Source: Acrocarpospora corrugata
GTDB taxonomy: Bacteria > Actinomycetota > Actinomycetes > Streptosporangiales > Streptosporangiaceae
Assembly (NCBI RefSeq): GCF_009687845.1
Contig: NZ_BLAD01000038.1
Coordinates: 188,508-252,507, forward strand
DNA: 64,000 bases
Reading direction: 5' to 3'
Shown: piece after piece, positions 25,033 through 36,461 of the stretch
Numbering within the stretch: the first letter of the stretch is position 1
Layout: every line of letters begins with the position of its first letter
The notes under the pieces: generated by a model
Told to the model about the DNA's origin: nothing
The model's input: only the letters and a program-made list of their open reading frames with translations
Database searches by the model: none
Made by a program: the position numbers and the translations under genes

Positions 25033-27666
25033 TCAGCCTAGTGTGGCCGAACCGGCGCCCAGGCAGACGAACCCGGCCGCCGCCACCCCCGCCACCCGCT
25101 CCTGGGCCAGCGCCAGCGCGGTCGCCGCGGATCGGCCCTCGGCCAGCAGGCCGTGCAGGGCGACCATCAGCGGGGTCGTCTGCGCGTCCGGCACCGGGAC
25201 CAGGGAGGCGATGATGCAGCGGGTGCCCAGCGCCAGGAAGGTGGCGCTCAGGCCGAGCAGCTCGTCCCCGGCCCGCACCACCGACCTGCCGCTCTCGCAG
25301 GCGGCCAGGATGACCAGGCGCGGCGGCTCGGCCAGGCGTTCCAGGTCGTAGACGGTGAGCGGCCCGTCGGCCAGCCGGAGCGCGGAGAACAGCGGGTTGG
25401 TCAGGTTGACCCGGCCGTGCGCGGCCAGGTGCGCCAGCATGGCGCCGTCCAGCGCGGCCAGCGCCGCCTCGGCGGTGGCGTCCTCGCCGGCCAGGGGCTT
25501 GGTCCCGTACAGGGCGGCGACGGCGGCCGCCTCCTCGTGCGCGCCCGGCAGCCCGGGACCGGCGACCGCGGCCACATGCCCGCCGCCGGAGCGCCCGCTC
25601 GCAGTGTGCCACAGGCCCGCCGACGGCGCGACGCTGACCGCCCGGCCGGCGCAGGACGGCAGCACCGACCAGGGCAGGAACTGCAGCGGCCCGGTCGGGA
25701 TCAGCACCAGCGGCCGGTCCCCGAGCTCGGCCGCCAGCGGGGCCAGCAGCAGCGCGTCCAGCCGGGCGGCGGCGTGCCGGACCATCTGCGCGGCGGCGGA
25801 AGGGCCGGCCGGGGCGGAAGGACCGGACGCGGTGGTGGAAGGGCCGGTCGGGGCGCCCTCGGCGCGGGCCAGCCGCCGCAGCGCGAACGGCACCCGCTCC
25901 ACCAGGTCCCTGATCGGCGCCAGCGGGCCCAGGTCGTGCAGCCGGGTCCTGCCGCCGACCACCGTGACGGCGTGCAGCGCGCCGTCCAGCTGGACGTACT
26001 CGACCAGGGCCTGCTCGCCGAGCGCCTCGGCCAGCCGGGCCACCCGGGGCGGTCCCGCCGCGGGACCGGCAGCGCCGTGCCGCCGCCGGCTGTAGTCGCG
26101 GATCTCCCGTTCCAGCGCGGCCTGCCGCTGCGCGACCTTCGGGTTCCGGCTCGCCGCCAGGTCGCTCGCGGTGGCCCGCAGCTGGGCCAGCGCCCCCACC
26201 AGCCACGGGTCCTCGGGCGGGCGGGCCCGTTTCATCAGCAGGTGGCTGGCCCGGCCCTGCTCCGCCCAGGCCAGCACCCGGGCCGCCGAGCCGTGCGCGA
26301 AGGCCATCCGCAGCCCGAGCTCGGCCAGCTCGATCCGGAACCCGAAGGAGTAGGCGCGCAGGTCCGTCGCGCCCAGCGAGGCGCGGTGCTCGTCCAGGAT
26401 CCGCAGCGCCGTCCTGATCGCCACGGCCGCGCCGGCCCGGTTGCCCGCCGACAGCCGCAGCAGCGCCGCCGCCTGCCAGGAGCGGACCCGGAGCAGGGCC
26501 GGGCCCCGGCCGCGCGCCCTGGTGGCCCGCGCCAGCAGCTCCCGCCCGCGCGCGCTCTGGCCCCGGCCCAGCGCCAGGCGGGCGCCCAGCAGGCGGGTCT
26601 CCACGCCCGCGGCGGTCCAGCCGGCCGCGTCCAGGTCGTCGGCGAGGGTCTCCAGCCGCCGTACCGGGATGCCGGGCCGGCCGGCGGCCAGCCGGGACCT
26701 GAGCACCACGAAGGAGGCCAGCACCCGCCACTCCGGGCGCTGCTGGGCGGCGAACTCGCGGACCGCGGTGCGGGCCGCGCGCAGCGCGCCCTCGTGGTCG
26801 CCGGCCATGGTGGCGGCGCGGGCCAGCAGCAGCCGCACCTCCGGCAGCAGGATGGCGCGGCGCAGCCGCTCCAGCTCGGCCACCGCCTCCTCGGCCGCCG
26901 CCCGCGCCTCCGCGACCAGGCCGACCGACAGCAGCAGCTCGGCCCGGTCGGTCAGCAGCCAGCCCAGCTGGTGGGTGCCCAGCGCGCGGAAGCGGGCCTC
27001 GGCCTGGTCGAAGTAGCGCAGCGCGGCCGGCACGTCGCCGCGCGAGCCGGTCATCCAGCCCCGGTTCATCCACACGATGGCCAGCGACATGTCCAGGCCG
27101 AGTTCCCGGCAGAGCGCCTCGGCCTCGCGGAAGTCGGTCTCGGCGGCGGTGAAATCCTGCTGGTAGCCGTGCATGATGCCGCGGTTGGACAGCACCCGCT
27201 GCAGCCACAGCTGGTCGCCGGCCCGGCGCAGCACCGGGATCGCGGCCCGGTAGCAGGCCAGCGCGTCGGCCCGCCGCCCCAGATGGTTGTAGACGGCGGC
27301 CCGCTGCGCCTCGGCCCTGGCCCTGAGCACCCCGTGCAGGCCGGGCAGCAGCTCCTCGATCTCCCGCAGCGCCTGCTGCGGACGGCCGCCCACGCTGGTC
27401 ACGAAGGCCAGCCGGAGCCGGGCCTCGGCCGCCAGCTCCGCGGAGCCGGCCCGCTCGGCCAGCCGGATCGCCGCGTTCAGGTGCCGGCTGGCGGTCACCA
27501 GCTGGTTCAGGTGCACCGAGGCGATGCCCAGCGCGCGCCTGGCGGTCGACTCGGCCAGCGGGTCGCGGGCCGCGCGGGCCCGCCGGGCCAGGGCGGCGGC
27601 GAAGGCCATCGCCCGCTGGGGGTCGGCCTCGGCCAGCGCCAGGGCGTCGGGCGTGGTCGTCGTCAT
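25033..27666 (-). CDS. CHAT-domain caspase-like protease with helical repeats
   Basis: An 877-residue protein. About 550 residues of TPR-like helical repeats (alternating ALACYRAAIPVL and LWLQRVLSNRG type helices) lead to a C-terminal CHAT domain. The catalytic dyad is intact: His750 in LAAHGRVN and Cys790 in LAACESG, followed by GDELLGLSATFLALG and the CIIASLVPVPD strand. CHAT proteases cleave protein partners and are used in bacterial immunity and cell-death systems (for example TPR-CHAT in type III-E CRISPR). No signal peptide. ATG 27666 lies directly against GGAGG, which is close; an earlier ATG at 27783 would nearly touch the divergent protease start. Divergent from the S8 protease gene with a shared 134-base promoter region. 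Confidence 0.9.
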   Translation of the reverse strand: MTTTTPDALALAEADPQRAMAFAAALARRARAARDPLAESTARRALGIASVHLNQLVTASRHLNAAIRLAERAGSAELAAEARLRLAFVTSVGGRPQQALREIEELLPGLHGVLRARAEAQRAAVYNHLGRRADALACYRAAIPVLRRAGDQLWLQRVLSNRGIMHGYQQDFTAAETDFREAEALCRELGLDMSLAIVWMNRGWMTGSRGDVPAALRYFDQAEARFRALGTHQLGWLLTDRAELLLSVGLVAEARAAAEEAVAELERLRRAILLPEVRLLLARAATMAGDHEGALRAARTAVREFAAQQRPEWRVLASFVVLRSRLAAGRPGIPVRRLETLADDLDAAGWTAAGVETRLLGARLALGRGQSARGRELLARATRARGRGPALLRVRSWQAAALLRLSAGNRAGAAVAIRTALRILDEHRASLGATDLRAYSFGFRIELAELGLRMAFAHGSAARVLAWAEQGRASHLLMKRARPPEDPWLVGALAQLRATASDLAASRNPKVAQRQAALEREIRDYSRRRHGAAGPAAGPPRVARLAEALGEQALVEYVQLDGALHAVTVVGGRTRLHDLGPLAPIRDLVERVPFALRRLARAEGAPTGPSTTASGPSAPAGPSAAAQMVRHAAARLDALLLAPLAAELGDRPLVLIPTGPLQFLPWSVLPSCAGRAVSVAPSAGLWHTASGRSGGGHVAAVAGPGLPGAHEEAAAVAALYGTKPLAGEDATAEAALAALDGAMLAHLAAHGRVNLTNPLFSALRLADGPLTVYDLERLAEPPRLVILAACESGRSVVRAGDELLGLSATFLALGTRCIIASLVPVPDAQTTPLMVALHGLLAEGRSAATALALAQERVAGVAAAGFVCLGAGSATLG

Positions 27667-27800
27667 CCTCCGAATCTGCCGAGGCGGATTTTCTCCGGCG
27701 GGATCCCGCGGGAGATGTATCAAATCCGGGTCACTCGCCTCCGTCAATAGAGCAACATCCGGCAACCGGCCGCGTACCAACACTTTTCAGGAGCGAAGTC

Positions 27801-29060
27801 ATGTCCCAGATACCCAGAAACGTCTACCGCGGCGCGATGGGCGCGTGGAGCCAGGACCAGATCGTCGTCGATCTCCGGCACGCCGAGCTGGTCCGCGAAC
27901 GCCTGGTGAAGCTGGCCGGGCTGACCTGGCGCGAGGTGGCCGTGAGCCGGGCTCTGGACCTGGTCCTGGTCGACCTGCCCGGCCTGGCGGAGGCGGCCGG
28001 GCCGTTCCGCGCCGACGAGGAGCTGGCCAGGGCGGCCTGGGCGGACCGCCTGGCCGCGTTCGGCCCGGACAGCGTGGTGCCCGACCTGGACCTGGTGCTG
28101 TACGCGCTGCGCCGCAGCTTCGCCGACGAGTTCGAGGGCTGGGTCCCGACCTGGGGCAAACACCGCCTGATGGACGGCGTCGCCGGGTCGCCGTACACGG
28201 GCGGCGGCGAGGACCGGCCGACCCCGTGCCCGGCCGTCACGATTCCGCCGGTCACCGGGGCGGGCCTGCGGGTGGGCGTCCTCGACACCCGGCTGGCCGC
28301 GCACCCGGAGCTGGCCGGGCGCTACGAGGCGCCGCCGGAGGCCATCTTCGGCGGGCCCGAGCCCTACCCGTCGCTCGCCGGGCACAGCGCGTTCGTCTGC
28401 GGGTCCATCCTCCAGGAGGCGCCCAACGCCCGCCTCGTGGTCCGCGCGGTCCTGGACGACATGGGCGTCTCGGTCTCCTCCTGGGACGTCGCCGAGGCCA
28501 TGATGAGCTTCCTCGGCAAGGTCGACATCCTCAACCTGTCGTTCGGCTGCGTCACCGCCGACCACTCCCCGCCGCTGGTCCTCACCCGGGCCGTGGAACG
28601 GCTGGCCGGCACCATGATCCTGGTCGCCGCGGCCGGCAACCACGGAGCCCGCCGGCCCCGCTCCGACCGGCCCAAGTTCGCCGACGTCACCGCCAGCACG
28701 CCGGTCTGGCCGGCCGCCTACGACGAGGTCATCGCGGTCGGCGCCACCCACGACGACATGATCGTGGAGAAGGCTCCGTTCAGCCCGAACCTGCCCTGGG
28801 TGGACGCCGCGGTCGACGGCGTGGACGTGGCCAGCACCTATTTCGCCGGCCGGGTGGAGATCCTCCGGCCGGACCTGGAGGGCGGGACCACCTCCCTGGG
28901 GCGCGCCTCGTTCGACTCCGGCTTCGCCCGGTGGAGCGGCACCTCCTTCGCGGCCGCCCGGTTCTCCGGCATGCTCGCCAGACGCGGCGAGGAGCCGGGG
29001 ACCGACCTCAGGACCGTGGCCGCGCAGGTCGTCGCCGAGCACCGTCCGCCCACGAAGTGA
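27801..29060 (+). CDS. Intracellular S8 (subtilisin-like) serine protease
   Basis: A 419-residue protease with an intact triad: Asp162 in GVLDTRLAAHP, His195 in AGHSAFVCGSI and Ser382 in SGTSFAAA. The oxyanion Asn is in AAAGNHGA. There is no signal peptide or membrane segment; the first 130 residues form an unusual polar N-domain (starting MSQIPRNVYRGAMG) ahead of the S8 fold. It is therefore expected to act in the cytoplasm. It is divergent from the CHAT protease gene and followed, after a hairpin, by a small gene of a family that usually travels with CHAT genes. Together this suggests a proteolytic signalling or defence module (inference). AGGAG lies 7-8 bases before ATG 27801. Confidence 0.9.
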   Translation: MSQIPRNVYRGAMGAWSQDQIVVDLRHAELVRERLVKLAGLTWREVAVSRALDLVLVDLPGLAEAAGPFRADEELARAAWADRLAAFGPDSVVPDLDLVLYALRRSFADEFEGWVPTWGKHRLMDGVAGSPYTGGGEDRPTPCPAVTIPPVTGAGLRVGVLDTRLAAHPELAGRYEAPPEAIFGGPEPYPSLAGHSAFVCGSILQEAPNARLVVRAVLDDMGVSVSSWDVAEAMMSFLGKVDILNLSFGCVTADHSPPLVLTRAVERLAGTMILVAAAGNHGARRPRSDRPKFADVTASTPVWPAAYDEVIAVGATHDDMIVEKAPFSPNLPWVDAAVDGVDVASTYFAGRVEILRPDLEGGTTSLGRASFDSGFARWSGTSFAAARFSGMLARRGEEPGTDLRTVAAQVVAEHRPPTK

Positions 29061-29066
29061 CTCGTG

Positions 29067-29097
29067 GCGGTGGCCGGGACTCGATCCCGGCCACCGC
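29067..29097 (+). terminator. Hairpin terminator after the S8 protease gene
   Basis: A 13-bp stem GCGGTGGCCGGGA / TCCCGGCCACCGC with a five-base loop CTCGA, seven bases after the protease stop. There is no T run. The loop region resembles a tRNA T-arm by chance; no tRNA can be folded around it. Confidence 0.7.
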
Positions 29098-29212
29098 TCC
29101 GGGGCCGCCGGGAGGGGCGTCTCCATGTCAACTGTTCATTCTCCGATGCCGTGTGACGCGCCGGGTGAGACACCTGGTGCGTCCCGGGCCGGACGCGGGC
29201 AGGATGGGTGCC

Positions 29213-29698
29213 ATGCGTGAGCACCCGCCCGCCGACGAGCCGTCCGACCAGTCCGACGACGTGCTCATGGCCGAACTGGCCGCCCTGTTCCAGGCCGTCG
29301 ACGGCGTCCCCGCCGAGGTGCTGGAACTCGGCCGGGCCGTGTTCACCTGGCAGCACGTGGACGCCGAGCTGGCCGAGCTGACCTACGACTCCGGGCTCGG
29401 CCACGCCGCGCCAGGCGTGCTGGTGCGGGCCGAGGTGGCCGCGCTGCGCGACATCTCGTTCGAGAGCAGATCCGGCGTGCTGATCGAGATCGGGGTGACC
29501 GGCGACGCCCTGCAGGGCCAGCTGATCCCGCCCCGGCCGGGGGAGGTGCGGGTGGTGCTGGTGTCCGGCCGGGACGCCAGCGTGCCGGTCGACGAGGTCG
29601 GCGGCTTCACCATCCGGCCGATCCCGCTCGGCCGGTTCCGGCTGCACTTCCGCACCCCGGACGGGGTCAACGTGGTGACCAGCCCCATCTCGCTGTGA
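29213..29698 (+). CDS. Small conserved partner protein of CHAT loci
   Basis: A 161-residue cytoplasmic protein. The N-terminal helix (LMAELAALFQAVDGVPAEVLELGRAVF) leads to HVDAELAELTYDSGL, then a beta-rich half: LVRAEVAALRDISFESR, GVLIEIGV, GQLIPPRPGEVRVVL, VDEVGGFTI and a final FRLHF.T..G..VVTSPISL strand. I recognise this pattern from many actinobacterial genomes, where such proteins are encoded beside CHAT-domain genes and often an ECF-type sigma factor; their function is unknown. Here no sigma factor is nearby. ATG 29213 is chosen over in-frame ATG 29204 because CAGGAT just upstream could be a -10 box. The stop abuts that of pmt in the palindrome TGATCA. Confidence 0.75.
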   Translation: MREHPPADEPSDQSDDVLMAELAALFQAVDGVPAEVLELGRAVFTWQHVDAELAELTYDSGLGHAAPGVLVRAEVAALRDISFESRSGVLIEIGVTGDALQGQLIPPRPGEVRVVLVSGRDASVPVDEVGGFTIRPIPLGRFRLHFRTPDGVNVVTSPISL

Positions 29699-31243
29699 TC
29701 AGACCCAGCTGCCGAACAGCATCCGCCGATACCACTCGGCGTGCGGGATGTTCTCGGCGGTCAGGATCGGATGCAGCCACCAGAAGTTGGCCAGCGCGAA
29801 CAGGGTGAACACCCCGACGATCGCGGCCCCCACGGCGCGCCGGGACGGCGGCGCGTCGGCGGGGCCGATCAGCAGCCCGGCGGCCAGCACGATGGCCAGG
29901 ATCAGGAAGGGCAGCATCGGCAGCGCGTAGAAGATGTACATGGTGCGGTTGTCGGCGAGGGCGAAGTAGAACCAGGGCAGCCAGCCGACCGCGTAGCCGA
30001 GCAGGACCGAGCCGGCCCGCCAGTCCCGGGTGGCGGTGTACCAGGCGATCATCGCGATCAGGGCGAGCAGGCCGCCGTACCAGATGACGGGGGTGCCGAC
30101 GGCGAGCACGGCCTGGTTGCAGGAGGACACGTCGCAGCCGGGGGCCTGCTCGTTGAAGAACAGCACCGGGCGTTGCAGCAGCGGCCAGGACCAGGGCCAG
30201 GACTGGTAGTCGTGGGCCTTGCTGAGGCCGGTGTGGAAGTTCAGCGCCGCGTACTGGTAGTTGAACCAGGACCGGAAGGAGTCGATCACGAAGAAGACCG
30301 GGCCGTGCGCGGTGGCCTGGCTCCAGTTGCGGCCGTAGCCGCCCTCGGTGGCGAACCAGCCCGCGAACGACAGCACGTACATGACGCCGGGCAGCACGAA
30401 CGTCCAGGCCGCCGTCAGCGGCAGATCCAGCCGGTACGCCCCCGCGAGCGGCCGGCGCAGCCCGACCGCCCGGCGCGCCCCCAGGTCCCAGACGAAGACC
30501 ATGATCGTGAACGCCACGACGAAGAAGAGGCCGGTCCACTTGGTGGCCATCGCCGCCCCCAGGCAGAGCCCGGCGGCCAGCCGCCACGGCCGCCAGCCCA
30601 GCTTGGGGCCGTGTTCGTCCAGGCCGGACGACTCGTACCAGGCGACCAGGCGCTCCCGGGTTCGGTCCCGGTCGACGACCAGGCAGGCGAACGCGGCGAT
30701 CAGCCAGAACGTCAGGAAGTTGTCCAGCAGCGCGGACCTGGACAGCACCAGGTGCAGGCCGTCGATGGCGAGCAGGAGCCCGGCCAGCGAGCCGAGCAGG
30801 GTGTTGCGGGTCATCCGGCGGGCGGTCCTGGCCAGGATCAGGATCGACAGGACGCCCAGCACGGCGGTCACGATCCGCCAGCCGTACGGGTTGACGCCGA
30901 AGATCAGCTCGCCCAGGGCGATCATCCACTTGCCGAGCGGTGGGTGCACCACGTAACTGGCGCAATCCGCGACGGCCGGACAGTGGGCGAACACTTCGCC
31001 ACCGTTGAGTAGCGGGATGTCAGGCTTCTCCACCGACTTGCGCTCTACGCCAAATTTGAGCAGTGAAAGCGCTTCCTTGGCGTAGTACGTCTCGTCGAAC
31101 ATCACCGAGTGGGGTTTGCCAAGGTCACGTAGGCGGAGGAAAGCCCCGAACACGGTCACGAGTAGTGGCCCCGCCCACCCCCAGAGGACGCTGCCCTGGA
31201 ATGGCGGTAAAAGGCGGTCGCGCGCCGTCGGTGATTCAGCCAT
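29699..31243 (-). CDS. pmt: PMT-family protein O-mannosyltransferase
   Basis: Transfers mannose from polyprenyl-phosphate-mannose to Ser/Thr of secreted proteins at the membrane. The 514-residue protein has the GT39 layout: first outside loop with the catalytic DE pair in VMFDETYYAKE (about residues 48-58), the VVHPPLGKW motif, and about ten further hydrophobic segments. Loops hold FHTGLSKAHDYQSWPWSWP, a family mark of actinobacterial PMTs. ATG 31243; upstream, TACTAT about seven bases away could act as a -10 box. It lies divergent from hisD with 133 bases between, and convergent with the CHAT partner gene, stop to stop. Confidence 0.93.
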   Translation of the reverse strand: MAESPTARDRLLPPFQGSVLWGWAGPLLVTVFGAFLRLRDLGKPHSVMFDETYYAKEALSLLKFGVERKSVEKPDIPLLNGGEVFAHCPAVADCASYVVHPPLGKWMIALGELIFGVNPYGWRIVTAVLGVLSILILARTARRMTRNTLLGSLAGLLLAIDGLHLVLSRSALLDNFLTFWLIAAFACLVVDRDRTRERLVAWYESSGLDEHGPKLGWRPWRLAAGLCLGAAMATKWTGLFFVVAFTIMVFVWDLGARRAVGLRRPLAGAYRLDLPLTAAWTFVLPGVMYVLSFAGWFATEGGYGRNWSQATAHGPVFFVIDSFRSWFNYQYAALNFHTGLSKAHDYQSWPWSWPLLQRPVLFFNEQAPGCDVSSCNQAVLAVGTPVIWYGGLLALIAMIAWYTATRDWRAGSVLLGYAVGWLPWFYFALADNRTMYIFYALPMLPFLILAIVLAAGLLIGPADAPPSRRAVGAAIVGVFTLFALANFWWLHPILTAENIPHAEWYRRMLFGSWV

Positions 31244-31364
31244 TGGGTAATAGTATTGAGGTTCATGAGGTGAATTAACCCTCTATGCGCTATCTGGGTG
31301 ATCATCTGGCCCGGGGCGACATGTCCGAATCGTGGACAGAACCGGATTACGGCCTGCCCGTCCG

Positions 31365-31370
31365 TAGACT
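31365..31370 (+). promoter_or_regulatory. Putative -10 box of the his operon, leaderless start
   Basis: TAGACT ends six bases before the GTG of hisD at 31377, so transcription would begin at or next to the start codon. No convincing -35 box is seen at the usual distance, and no leader peptide or histidine attenuator fits in the gap. Confidence 0.4.
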
Positions 31371-31376
31371 GGGCGG

Positions 31377-33750
<2,374 letters not shown>

Positions 33751-33751
<1 letters not shown>

Positions 33752-34341
33752 TGAGAGTCGGTCGGATCGAGCGCGCCACCAAGGAGACCTCGGTCCTGGT
33801 CGAGGTCAACCTCGACGGGACCGGCGAGGTCGAGGTGTCCACCGGGGTCGGCTTCTACGACCACATGCTCGCCCAGCTCGGCAAACACGGCCTGTTCGAC
33901 CTGACCGTGAAGACCCAGGGCGACCTGCACATCGACTCGCACCACACGATCGAGGACACCGCCATCGCGCTGGGCGCGGCGTTCCGCCAGGCGCTGGGCG
34001 ACAAGTCGGGCATCCGGCGGTTCGGTAACGCGTCCTGCCCGCTGGACGAGGCGCTGGCCGAGGTCACCGTGGACCTGTCCGGGCGGCCGTACCTGGTGCA
34101 CAGCGAGCCGGACGGCATGGCGCCGATGATCGGGCCCGACTACGACACCACGCTGACCCGGCACATCCTGGAGTCGTTCGTGGCCCAGGCGGCGATCTGC
34201 CTGCACGTGCGGGTGCCGTACGGGCGCAACGCGCACCACATCGTGGAGGCGCAGTTCAAGGCGCTGGCCCGGGCCCTGCGCGCGGCGTCGGAGCCTGACC
34301 CGAGGTCGGTCGGCGTGCCGAGCACCAAGGGCGTGCTGTGA
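33751..34341 (+). CDS. hisB: Imidazoleglycerol-phosphate dehydratase
   Basis: Dehydrates imidazole-glycerol phosphate to imidazole-acetol phosphate. The 196-residue, single-function IGPD has both manganese-binding His clusters: [16 protein letters not shown] and [18 protein letters not shown], then [19 protein letters not shown]. No HAD phosphatase domain is fused, as expected in actinobacteria where histidinol-phosphate phosphatase is separate (not in this window). ATG 33751 overlaps the hisC stop by one base; hisH overlaps its end by four. Confidence 0.97.
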
Positions 34342-34973
34342 CCAGGCGCGTCGTCGTCCTGGACTACGGCTCGGGCAACCTGCGCTCGGCCGAGCGGGCG
34401 CTGGCCAGGACCGGCGCCGAGGTCACCGTGACCGCCGACTACGAGGCCGCGCTGGAGTGCGACGGCCTGGTGGTGCCCGGCGTCGGCGCGTTCGCCGCCT
34501 GCATGGCCGGGCTCAAGGAGGTGCGCGGGGACCGGATCGTCGGCCGCCGCCTCGCGGCCGGGCGGCCGGTGCTGGGCATCTGCGTCGGCATGCAGATCCT
34601 GTTCGAGAAGGGCGTCGAGCACGGCGTGCACACCGAGGGCTGCGGCGAGTGGCCCGGCACGGTGGAGCGCCTGGACGCGCCGGTGCTGCCGCACATGGGC
34701 TGGAACACCGTCGCCGCCCCCGCCGAGTCGGTGCTGTTCCGCGGCCTGGACGCGGACACCCGGTTCTACTTCGTGCACTCCTACGGGGTCAGGCACTGGG
34801 AGCTCCAGGCCGGGCCCGGCTTCACCCAGCCGCTGGTGACCTGGGCGGAGCACGGCGTACCCTTCGTCGCGGCGGTGGAGAACGGGCCGCTGATGGCCAC
34901 CCAGTTCCATCCGGAGAAATCCGGCGACGCGGGCGCGACGCTGCTGGCGAACTGGCTCGCCACCCTGCGATGA
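34338..34973 (+). CDS. hisH: Imidazole glycerol phosphate synthase, glutaminase subunit
   Basis: Supplies ammonia from glutamine to HisF. The 211-residue class I amidotransferase shows [17 protein letters not shown] at the N-terminus, the nucleophile in [31 protein letters not shown] and the His-Glu pair in [13 protein letters not shown] 34338 overlaps the hisB stop (GTGA). A small membrane gene separates hisH from hisA here. Confidence 0.97.
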   Translation: MTRRVVVLDYGSGNLRSAERALARTGAEVTVTADYEAALECDGLVVPGVGAFAACMAGLKEVRGDRIVGRRLAAGRPVLGICVGMQILFEKGVEHGVHTEGCGEWPGTVERLDAPVLPHMGWNTVAAPAESVLFRGLDADTRFYFVHSYGVRHWELQAGPGFTQPLVTWAEHGVPFVAAVENGPLMATQFHPEKSGDAGATLLANWLATLR

Positions 34974-34991
34974 GCCTGTGATGATCATTCC

Positions 34992-35342
34992 ATGAGCAAG
35001 GAACGAGCCAGGCGGCGAGCCGCCCGTGACGCGGAGCGGGAGAAACTGGCCGCCGAGCGGGCCAGGCGCGAGGCCCGCGCCGCCCGGCGCAGGGAACTGC
35101 GCGGCCGGCTCACCGCCGTGCTGGCCAAGCCACTGCCCAAGCCGGTACGGGTGGCCAGGCAAGGTGGCTACCTGGCGCGACGGCGGCGCACCCAGAACGC
35201 TGTGATGGCGGTTCTGTGGTTCCTGATCCAGGCCCTGGCCTGGGTCCTCCTCGACACCTGGATGGCCAGGCTCGCCGTCTTCGGGGTGTCGATCCTGCTG
35301 ATCCCGGTGCTCGTCACCGTCTTCTTCGACCGGAGGTCGTGA
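34992..35342 (+). CDS. Small basic membrane protein inside the his operon
   Basis: A 116-residue protein of unknown function. The first 65 residues are highly basic and helical ([20 protein letters not shown], then [11 protein letters not shown]), likely a coiled coil or nucleic-acid/membrane-surface segment. Two hydrophobic helices follow at about 71-90 and 94-111. The stop lies one base before the priA ATG at 35344, so it is fully within the operon. Similar short Arg-rich two-helix proteins are annotated near hisH in other actinomycetes as far as I recall, but no role is known. ATG 34992 is the first in-frame start, after the GTGATGATC region. Confidence 0.75.
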   Translation: MSKERARRRAARDAEREKLAAERARREARAARRRELRGRLTAVLAKPLPKPVRVARQGGYLARRRRTQNAVMAVLWFLIQALAWVLLDTWMARLAVFGVSILLIPVLVTVFFDRRS

Positions 35343-35343
35343 A

Positions 35344-36078
35344 ATGTCTGAAACCGGGTCGCTGGTGTTGCTACCCGCCGTGGACGTGGCGGACGGACAG
35401 GCCGTCCGCCTGGTGCAGGGCGAGGCGGGGTCGGAGACCTCGTACGGCGACCCGCTCGCCGCCGCGCTCGCCTGGCAGCGGGCCGGGGCCGAGTGGATCC
35501 ACCTGGTGGATCTGGACGCCGCCTTCGGCCGGGGCGCCAACCGGGAGCTGCTGGCCGAGGTGGTCGGCAAGCTCGACGTCCAGGTGGAGCTGTCCGGCGG
35601 CATCCGCGACGACGCCTCGCTGGCGGCGGCGCTGGCCACCGGCTGCCGCCGGGTCAACATCGGCACGGCCGCGCTGGAGGACCCGGCCTGGTGCGCCAAG
35701 ATCATCGCGACCCACGGCGACCGGATCGCGGTCGGCCTGGACGTGCGCGGCACCACGCTGGCCGCCCGCGGCTGGACCGAGGAGGGCGGCGACCTGTGGG
35801 AGGTGCTGGACCGGCTGGAGGCCGACGGCTGCCCCCGCTACGTGGTCACCGACGTCACCAAGGACGGCACGCTCCGCGGCCCCAACCTGGACCTGCTGCG
35901 CGAGGTGTGCGCCAGGACCGACCGGCCGGTGATCGCCAGCGGCGGCGTCTCGTCGCTGGCCGACCTGGAGGCGCTGGCCACCCTGGTCCCGCTGGGCGTC
36001 GAGGGCGCCATCGTCGGCAAGGCCCTGTACGCCGGGCAGTTCACCCTGGAGTCGGCGCTCGCGGCGGTGCGCGCATGA
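35344..36078 (+). CDS. priA: Phosphoribosyl isomerase A (HisA/TrpF dual enzyme)
   Basis: A 244-residue beta/alpha barrel that isomerises ProFAR in histidine synthesis and, in actinobacteria, usually also PRA in tryptophan synthesis. Seen: [21 protein letters not shown], the phosphate loops GGIRDD and [18 protein letters not shown] and [16 protein letters not shown]. The second Asp in VTDVTKDGT and the first Asp in PAVDV are the catalytic pair. Dual function is inferred: no trpF lies between trpC and trpB in this window, matching the PriA arrangement. ATG 35344; ridA overlaps its stop (ATGA). Confidence 0.93.
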   Translation: MSETGSLVLLPAVDVADGQAVRLVQGEAGSETSYGDPLAAALAWQRAGAEWIHLVDLDAAFGRGANRELLAEVVGKLDVQVELSGGIRDDASLAAALATGCRRVNIGTAALEDPAWCAKIIATHGDRIAVGLDVRGTTLAARGWTEEGGDLWEVLDRLEADGCPRYVVTDVTKDGTLRGPNLDLLREVCARTDRPVIASGGVSSLADLEALATLVPLGVEGAIVGKALYAGQFTLESALAAVRA

Positions 36079-36461
36079 TCCCCGCGACCCGGATCGCCTC
36101 CGGCGGCCCCTGGGAGGACCGCTACGGCTACTCCCGCGCCGTGATCGCCGGCCCGCACGTCCTGGTCTCCGGCTGCACCGCCGTGGTGGGCGGCGAGGTC
36201 CAGCACGTCGGCGACGCATACAACCAGACCATCACCGCCTTCGGGGTGGCCCTGGACGCTCTGGTGAAGGCCGGGGCCAGCCTGGACGACGTGGTCCGCA
36301 CCCGGATGTACGTGGTCGACAAGGCCGACTTCGACGCGGCCGGCGACGCGCACGGGCACCTGTTCGGCGAGGTACGCCCGGCCTGCACCAGTGTCCAGGT
36401 GGCCGGTCTGGTCGACCCGAGGATGCTGGTCGAGGTCGAAGTCGAGGCGTACCGGCCATGA
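36075..36461 (+). CDS. RidA/YjgF-family enamine deaminase-like protein
   Basis: A 128-residue RidA-fold protein. RidA clears reactive imines and enamines released by PLP enzymes such as HisC or threonine dehydratase. Marks seen: [18 protein letters not shown], then [35 protein letters not shown] and the C-terminal [12 protein letters not shown]. The key Arg is in DVVRTRMYV. The ATGA overlap with priA and the four-base overlap with hisF show it is part of the his operon, as in related actinobacteria. Confidence 0.9.
   Translation: MIPATRIASGGPWEDRYGYSRAVIAGPHVLVSGCTAVVGGEVQHVGDAYNQTITAFGVALDALVKAGASLDDVVRTRMYVVDKADFDAAGDAHGHLFGEVRPACTSVQVAGLVDPRMLVEVEVEAYRP

Noticed and set aside
29067..29097. 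tRNA-like TTCGATCCC segment after the S8 gene
   Set aside because: It is only a symmetric hairpin; no acceptor or anticodon arms can be folded around it.
27524..29212. A long plus-strand reading frame joining the CHAT region to the small gene
   Set aside because: It crosses the S8 gene in another frame and reads as Arg/Ala/Pro-rich antisense-type protein; the S8 frame has an intact triad.
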